Shown here: positions 32,254-36,865 of the stretch, one piece after another
Position numbering within the stretch: the stretch's first letter is position 1
Layout: each line of letters opens with the position of its first letter
Assembly: GCA_020060385.1 (NCBI GenBank)
Contig: JAGVAH010000138.1
Span: 1 to 36,865 of the forward strand
Direction of reading: 5' to 3'
DNA length: 36,865 nt
Source: Syntrophobacterales bacterium
GTDB taxonomy: Bacteria; Desulfobacterota; Desulfobaccia; Desulfobaccales; 0-14-0-80-60-11
Translations under genes and position numbers: made by a program
The notes under the pieces: generated by a model
Told to the model about the DNA's origin: nothing
The model's input: only the letters and a program-made list of their open reading frames with translations
The model's database searches: none

Positions 32254-33753
32254 ATGATGGTCCGGAATTTTAAGAATATTGGAGTGACCCTAATCACTAA
32301 GATGATAAAAGCCAGGTTTCTCAACCCCCCGAAGAAGGAGGCCCGCTCCCGGCGCCGGCCCGGAAGATTTCCATGGCCGCTACTGCCCGTTATGGCTTTG
32401 GCCTGCCTCCTACTCTTGGCCATTCTCTCCGCTCCCGGCGGGGCGGCAGGTCCGAATCTCTTCGACCTGGTGGTGGAGCATCAATTAAAAAACGGCCTGA
32501 AGGTGCTGCTGCTAAAGGAACCCCGGGCCCCCATCATCAGCCTCCAGGTGTGGTACCGGGTGGGTTCCCGGAATGAAGAATTGGGCAAGACCGGGATCTC
32601 CCATCTCACGGAGCATCTGATGTTCAAGGGCACGGAGAAGTATGGGCCCAAGGATTTCTCCCGCCTGGTGCAAAAGGCCGGGGGCAATGACAATGCCTTT
32701 ACCAGCCGTAACTACACGGCGTATTTCGAAAACGGCCCCAAGACGGAACTGCCCCGCTGGCTGGAAATGGAAGCCGACCGCATGCGGAATCTGAAGGTGA
32801 GCCAGGAGGACTTCGACACCGAAAAGAAGGTGGTGTTGGAAGAGAGGCGCCTGCGCACGGAAGACGACCCGGTGAACTTCCTCATGGAAGAGGTGATGGC
32901 CACCACCTTCAAGGCCCATCCTTACCAGTGGCCGGTCATCGGCTGGTTCCATGACATCGAGACCATCAGCCGGGATGAGTTCCTCCAGTACTACCGGCGC
33001 TATTATTCGCCCAACAACTGCACGGTGGTGGTGGTGGGCGATATCGACCCCCAGGAGACCCTGAAACAGATAGAGGCCACCTTCGGGGCTTTGCCTGCGG
33101 GGCCCCCGCCTCCGCCAGTCACGGCCCTGGAGCCCCGCCAATGGGGGGAACGCCGGGTGGTGGTGCACCGGGAGGCGCAGCTGCCCTTTCTCATCATGGC
33201 TTACCATACCCCCAATTGGCGGGACCCGGACGCCTATCCCCTGGAGATGCTCGCCCGGGTCCTCTCCCAGGGGCGCAGCTCCCGGCTCTACCATAACCTG
33301 GTCTACAAAGAGAAATTGGCCCTGGATGCGGGCGCGGACTACAATTTCGACAGTACCGACCCCTCGGTCTTCACCCTTTACGGCCAGCCTTTGCCGGGAA
33401 AGACCGTGCCCCAACTGGAGGCCGCCCTGGAAGGGGAAGTGAAACGCCTGCAGACCGAGCTGGTGGGCGAAAAAGAACTGCAGAAGGCCAAAAATCAGAC
33501 GGTGGCCAGTTTTTATATGAGACTGGACTCCCTCTTTTACCGGGGGATGCTCCTGGGCCGGCTGGAAACCGTGGCCAAGTGGACTCTGATCAAGGAGTTT
33601 GTCCCCAAGATATTGCAGGTGACCCGGGAGGACGTGCGGCGGGTGGCCCGGAAGTACCTGGTGGCCAATAACCGCAATGTGGGCATTCTCTCCCCCATTA
33701 AAACCGATAAACCCAAAATGGAGCGTTTTAGTCCCGGTGGACAGATTAATTAA
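32254..33753 (+). CDS. M16-family zinc peptidase, catalytic type, membrane-anchored or secreted
   Basis: 499 residues if ATG 32254 is used; ATG 32302 is another option, with GGAGTG upstream. After a basic N-terminus, a hydrophobic helix (~44-62, LPVMALACLLLLAILSA) acts as signal or anchor. The inverted zinc motif HLTEH (His117, Glu120, His121) and the later VVLEERRLR (Glu197) give the full M16 active site. The second half is the non-catalytic M16 repeat. These insulinase-type enzymes usually pair with an inactive homologue, encoded next. The catalytic site is likely periplasmic. Confidence 0.92.
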   Translation: MMVRNFKNIGVTLITKMIKARFLNPPKKEARSRRRPGRFPWPLLPVMALACLLLLAILSAPGGAAGPNLFDLVVEHQLKNGLKVLLLKEPRAPIISLQVWYRVGSRNEELGKTGISHLTEHLMFKGTEKYGPKDFSRLVQKAGGNDNAFTSRNYTAYFENGPKTELPRWLEMEADRMRNLKVSQEDFDTEKKVVLEERRLRTEDDPVNFLMEEVMATTFKAHPYQWPVIGWFHDIETISRDEFLQYYRRYYSPNNCTVVVVGDIDPQETLKQIEATFGALPAGPPPPPVTALEPRQWGERRVVVHREAQLPFLIMAYHTPNWRDPDAYPLEMLARVLSQGRSSRLYHNLVYKEKLALDAGADYNFDSTDPSVFTLYGQPLPGKTVPQLEAALEGEVKRLQTELVGEKELQKAKNQTVASFYMRLDSLFYRGMLLGRLETVAKWTLIKEFVPKILQVTREDVRRVARKYLVANNRNVGILSPIKTDKPKMERFSPGGQIN

Positions 33754-35140
33754 GACTTTTTCCTGTTGGCTGCTGATCATCCTGGTCTGGAGCGGCGCGG
33801 CCCTGGCCGCTGCCTCCCCCCGGGTCCTGGGAGTGCGGGAGAAACTCCCCAACGGCCTGGTCTGGCTCTTCTCGGAGCAGTCCGGCCTGCCCCTGGTGAC
33901 CCTCAAGCTCCTGGTTAAGGCCGGCACCCTCCAAGACCCGAAAGGGAAGGAAGGGTTGGCCAACCTCACCGCCTCCCTGCTCTTAAGCGGCACCCAAAGG
34001 CGGAGCGCCACCCAGATCGCCCAGGAACTGGATTTTCTGGGGGCCAGGCTGGGGGCGGCCGGGGGGGATGATTTCGCGGAGGTGAGCCTCACGATCCTGA
34101 AAAAGGACCTGGCCGCGGGGTTGGACCTTTTCCAGGACATCCTCCTGCATCCGGCCTTCGCCCCCCCGGAGGTGCGCCGCAAGGTGGCGGAAATCAAGGC
34201 GTCTTTGAAGAGCGATGAAGATGAACCCATGGTGGTGGCCTCCCGCGCCTTCAACAAGGATCTCTTCGGCGCCTTTCCCTACGGCCATCCCATCCGGGGC
34301 ACCCAGGCAGGCCTGACAGCCATCACCCCCAAGACCCTGAAGGAGTTCCACCGTCGTTATTACCGGCCCAACAACGCCATCCTCAGTGTGTCGGGCGACC
34401 TGACCCTGGATGAAGCCCGGAAATGGGTGACCCAGATTTTCGGGTCCTGGCCGGCCGGGGAAATTCCCCCGCCCCAACTCCCCCCCATCCCCCGTCTCCA
34501 GGAAGACCGGGTGGTGGTGATCGATAAGGATATCAGCCAGGCCAACATCATCTTGGGGAATTTGGGGATTTCCCGGGCCAACCCGGATTTTTACGCCCTC
34601 CAGGTGATGAATTACATCCTGGGAGGGGGCGGCTTCGCCTCCCGTCTGATGGATAATATCCGGGTGAACCGGGGGCTGGCTTACAGCGTCAGCAGCGGTT
34701 TCAGCCCGGGACTGGAACCGGGGCCCATAGCCGTGTCCCTGGAAACCAAAAATGCCAGCAGCGCCGAAGCAGTGGCCCAGGTGTTGGCGGAGATGCGGCG
34801 CATCCGCCAGGAGCCGGTCACGGCCGCAGAACTGAGTGACGCCAAGTCCTACCTGATTGGCAGCTTTCCCCGGAAGATGGATTCCCTGGCCAAGCGGGCC
34901 TGGCTCATGGCTTATGCCGAATTTTATGGGTTGGGGCTGGATTACCCCTGGCGTTATCCGGACCTGATCCGCAACCTGACCCCCGGGGATATTCAGAGAG
35001 TAGCGGCAAAGTATTTACATCCGGACAAATATCTCCTGGTAGTGGTGGGAAAAAAGTCAGCAATGCCTCCGCCGTTCGGGGTTGCTCCCCGGGCGGGGGG
35101 AGAGGAGAAGAAAGATGTTAAGAAGCAGACTCATCCTTAG
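33737..35140 (+). CDS. M16-family peptidase-like subunit, inactive partner
   Basis: GTG start at 33737 overlaps the end of the preceding gene by 17 nt and opens a signal peptide (MDRLIKTFSCWLLIILVWSG..., cleavage about ALAA). The 467 residues have the M16 fold, but the HxxEH motif is missing: the matching segment reads GLANLTASLLLSGT. The second domain keeps the RYYRPNNAILSVSGD and GRLY-like RNRGLAYSVSSGF (NRGLAYSVSSGF) substrate segments. It therefore probably completes the chamber of the catalytic subunit. Its 3' end overlaps the HtrA start by 26 nt. Confidence 0.92.
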   Translation: MDRLIKTFSCWLLIILVWSGAALAAASPRVLGVREKLPNGLVWLFSEQSGLPLVTLKLLVKAGTLQDPKGKEGLANLTASLLLSGTQRRSATQIAQELDFLGARLGAAGGDDFAEVSLTILKKDLAAGLDLFQDILLHPAFAPPEVRRKVAEIKASLKSDEDEPMVVASRAFNKDLFGAFPYGHPIRGTQAGLTAITPKTLKEFHRRYYRPNNAILSVSGDLTLDEARKWVTQIFGSWPAGEIPPPQLPPIPRLQEDRVVVIDKDISQANIILGNLGISRANPDFYALQVMNYILGGGGFASRLMDNIRVNRGLAYSVSSGFSPGLEPGPIAVSLETKNASSAEAVAQVLAEMRRIRQEPVTAAELSDAKSYLIGSFPRKMDSLAKRAWLMAYAEFYGLGLDYPWRYPDLIRNLTPGDIQRVAAKYLHPDKYLLVVVGKKSAMPPPFGVAPRAGGEEKKDVKKQTHP

Positions 35141-36566
35141 CTTAGTAATTGGCGCCCTGTTCACTTTGGGAGCCATGACCACCGGCGTGGTGCTGGGTTC
35201 TCCGGCCCAGGCCGCTTTGGCGCCGGAGACTTTCGCGGATCTGGCCCAGAAAGCCTCCCCCGCGGTGGTCAATATCAGTACGGAAAAGAAGGTGAAGAAT
35301 GACCGGGGTGCGGGCCGGATGCGGGAATTCTTCGGCAGGGGGCCTTCCCCCTTTGGCCCGGATGACCCGTTTAAGGATTTCTTTGAGAAATTTTTCGGGG
35401 AGATACCCAAGAGCTTCAAGCATCGCAGCCTGGGGTCGGGCTTCATCATTGACCCGGAAGGCCATATCATCACCAACAACCACGTGGTGGAAGGCTCGGA
35501 CAAGATCAAGGTCAAACTGGTGGGAGGCAAAGAATACCAGGCCACCATCAAAGGCCGGGACCCCAAAACCGACCTGGCCTTGATCCAGATCACCAACCCC
35601 CCTAAAGACCTGCCCTTCCTGGTCTTGGGAGACTCCGAGGCCACTCGGGTGGGAGACTGGGTGCTGGCCGTGGGCAATCCCTTCGGTCTCAGCCATACCG
35701 TCACCCAGGGCATTATCAGCGCCAAGGGCCGGGTCATCGGCGCCGGTCCCTATGATAATTTTCTGCAAACCGACGCCTCCATCAACCCGGGAAACAGCGG
35801 CGGGCCTCTCCTCAATCTCAAAGGGGAGGTGGTGGGCATCAATACCGCCATCCTGGCCAGCGGCCAGGGGATCGGCTTTGCCACTCCCAGTAACCTGGCC
35901 AAAGGCATCATCCCCCAACTGATGAGCAAGGGCAAAGTGGTGCGGGGCATGATCGGCGTCCAGGTGCAGGTGGTGACCCCGGAACTGGCCAAGTCCTTCG
36001 GCCTTCCGGAACCCAAGGGGGCCCTGGTGGCGGAGGTCAATCCCGGCACGCCCGCGGAAAAGGCCGGCTTGCACCGGGAGGACATCATCATCGAATATAA
36101 CGGGCACCCCATCCACGAGATGAATGAGTTGCCCCGCCTGGTGGCCGAGACTGCCCCCGGCACCCCGGTGACCCTGAAGGTGCTGCGCCAGGGCAAGGAA
36201 AAGACCTTCAACCTGACCATCACCGAATTGAAGGAAGAACGCCAGGCCAAAGCTGCCGGGGGTGAGGAGGAGGAGAGCAGTCCCCTGGGGTTGGTGGTGA
36301 AAAACCTGGACCAGACCCTGGCCCAGCGCCTGCGGATCAAGGGAAGCAAGGGCGTGGTGGTGATGCAAGTGGAATCAGGCAGCCCGGCCGCGGACGCGGG
36401 CTTCCGCCCCGGAGACCTGATCGAGGAGATCAACGGCCAGGCCGTGGGCAATTTGAAAGATTACCAGAAGATCATTAAGCAACTGAAAAAAGGCACCGTG
36501 GCCCGCTTCTACCTCAAACGGGCGGGACACAACCTCTACCTGACCGTGGAGATTCCCAAGGGGTAG
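35115..36566 (+). CDS. degQ: Periplasmic serine protease HtrA/DegQ
   Basis: ATG 35115 is chosen over 35082 because GGAGAGGAGAAG precedes it and a signal peptide follows (MLRSRLILSLVIGAL..., cleavage about PAQA). Counting from this Met, the trypsin-like domain has His123 (TNNHVV), Asp153 (PKTDLALIQ) and Ser228 (NPGNSGGPLL), a complete triad. Two PDZ domains follow (about 260-350 and 385-480). It is a chaperone-protease for misfolded periplasmic proteins. The overlap with the M16 pair indicates a single envelope-quality operon. Confidence 0.95.
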   Translation: MLRSRLILSLVIGALFTLGAMTTGVVLGSPAQAALAPETFADLAQKASPAVVNISTEKKVKNDRGAGRMREFFGRGPSPFGPDDPFKDFFEKFFGEIPKSFKHRSLGSGFIIDPEGHIITNNHVVEGSDKIKVKLVGGKEYQATIKGRDPKTDLALIQITNPPKDLPFLVLGDSEATRVGDWVLAVGNPFGLSHTVTQGIISAKGRVIGAGPYDNFLQTDASINPGNSGGPLLNLKGEVVGINTAILASGQGIGFATPSNLAKGIIPQLMSKGKVVRGMIGVQVQVVTPELAKSFGLPEPKGALVAEVNPGTPAEKAGLHREDIIIEYNGHPIHEMNELPRLVAETAPGTPVTLKVLRQGKEKTFNLTITELKEERQAKAAGGEEEESSPLGLVVKNLDQTLAQRLRIKGSKGVVVMQVESGSPAADAGFRPGDLIEEINGQAVGNLKDYQKIIKQLKKGTVARFYLKRAGHNLYLTVEIPKG

Positions 36567-36604
36567 ATGGAGGGGAAAACTTACGGAGAGAGGGCCGGGG
36601 GAGA

Positions 36605-36629
36605 TAGTGGTCAGTGGTCAGTGGCCAGT
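36605..36629. repeat. AGTGGTCAGT-family repeat after degQ
   Basis: Tandem 9-mer units (AGTGGTC repeated, ending GGCCAGT). The same sequence occurs at 15259-15275 and partly at 23659-23668. No gene lies between 36567 and the window end. Confidence 0.5.
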
Positions 36630-36725
36630 TAAAGAAGGGCGATTGATAACCAGATACTGGTTGCTGCCTTAGCCGCCTTGTTCCCAACTCCCATCAGACC
36701 CCGGTAATTTTCAGGAAATTGAAGA

Positions 36726-36757
36726 GGGGGCCAGTAAATCCGGTCCCCTTTCTCTTT
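36726..36757 (+). terminator. Rho-independent terminator for the degQ operon
   Basis: GGGGGCC (36726-36732) pairs with GGTCCCC (36742-36748), one G-T pair included, around a 9-nt loop, followed by TTTCTCTTTT. Confidence 0.75.
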
Positions 36758-36778
36758 TAAAACTCTTTTTTATAGCAT

Positions 36779-36865
36779 TTGCCAAAAGTTCTTTCCTCTT
36801 ATCCCCTCTCCCCCCAGCGGGGGGAGAGGGTTAGGGTGAGGGGGGGCGGAAAAAACTTTTGGCAA
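36779..36865. mobile_element. Miniature inverted-repeat element, copy 2
   Basis: An 87-bp copy of the element at 24984-25069. The ends TTGCCAAAAGTT and AACTTTTGGCAA are perfectly complementary over 12 bp, and the core has CCCTCTCCCCCCAGCGGGG. The right end coincides with the window edge, so it could extend further. Confidence 0.65.

Noticed and set aside
32512-34257. 581-residue minus-strand open frame opposite the M16 genes
   Set aside because: The plus strand encodes a well-formed peptidase pair with zinc motif and signal peptides; the reverse frame has low-complexity His/Gly/Pro-rich sequence typical of a shadow.

Overview
The window is GC-rich (roughly 58-62% G+C by eye, with two clearly AT-richer patches near 4690-5660 and 26040-27350). 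It reads like a chromosome segment of a strictly anaerobic deltaproteobacterium (Desulfobacterota). The Desulfobaccales/Syntrophobacterales neighbourhood is my best guess. This is inferred from three things: a direct-sulfide homocysteine pathway (DUF39/HcyBio plus a NIL-ferredoxin protein), an amphi-Trp/XXXCH-type protein of the kind seen in Desulfovibrio relatives, and the style of the intergenic palindromes. No rRNA, tRNA or CRISPR array was recognised.

Layout. 1-1734: the 3' end of a probable CaiB/BaiF CoA-transferase followed by four small co-directional genes, two of them cysteine-rich, none of known function. 1735-2015: a hairpin-rich gap between converging genes. 2016-4407: a zinc-ribbon HELAH metallopeptidase (minus), a metallo-beta-lactamase/TPR protein, and two small overlapping genes. 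4408-5660: an AT-rich stretch with a likely small RNA or leader that ends in a strong terminator, then a degenerate receiver-domain protein. 5664-8252: a NifX/NifB-like protein, TrmO (minus), a long gap, a phage-type metallopeptidase and an amphi-Trp/XXXCH protein. 8430-13813: a secreted beta-helix protein, a MITE-like element, a tandem UspA protein, a cupin, thiol peroxidase and an FAD-dependent disulfide-type oxidoreductase, which together look like a stress/redox group. 13922-17699: a secreted alpha/beta hydrolase, a small conserved protein, a methyltransferase and a B12-binding-type radical SAM enzyme.

17829-21684 (minus): marC followed by a 1059-residue PEP-synthase-like protein. That protein has the ATP-grasp and phosphohistidine domains but, in place of the PEP/pyruvate TIM barrel, an unassigned ~330-residue domain and a lectin-like beta-sandwich. 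21782-24967 (plus): a near-consensus sigma-70 promoter and a two-hairpin leader, then the NIL-ferredoxin and HcyBio genes (aspartate-semialdehyde sulfurtransferase), a LarE-type sulfur-transfer enzyme and an ArsC-type arsenate reductase, all sulfur or thiol chemistry. 24968-25326: a cluster of palindromic repeats. 25327-26037: pyrF (minus). 26199-27126: a winged-helix/nucleotidyltransferase gene pair resembling an AbiE-type toxin-antitoxin module, with an array of TAGGTC half-sites over its promoter. 27289-36566: housekeeping genes glyQ, glyS and ftsY, then vanZ-like, two M16 peptidase-family genes and an HtrA/DegQ protease, probably an envelope-quality group. The last 300 bases hold a terminator and a second copy of an ~87-bp miniature inverted-repeat element also present at 24984.

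The strongest candidates for something undescribed are the PEP-synthase-like fusion, the winged-helix/nucleotidyltransferase module with its operator array, the structured leader of the homocysteine operon, and the small Cys-protein cluster at the left edge.
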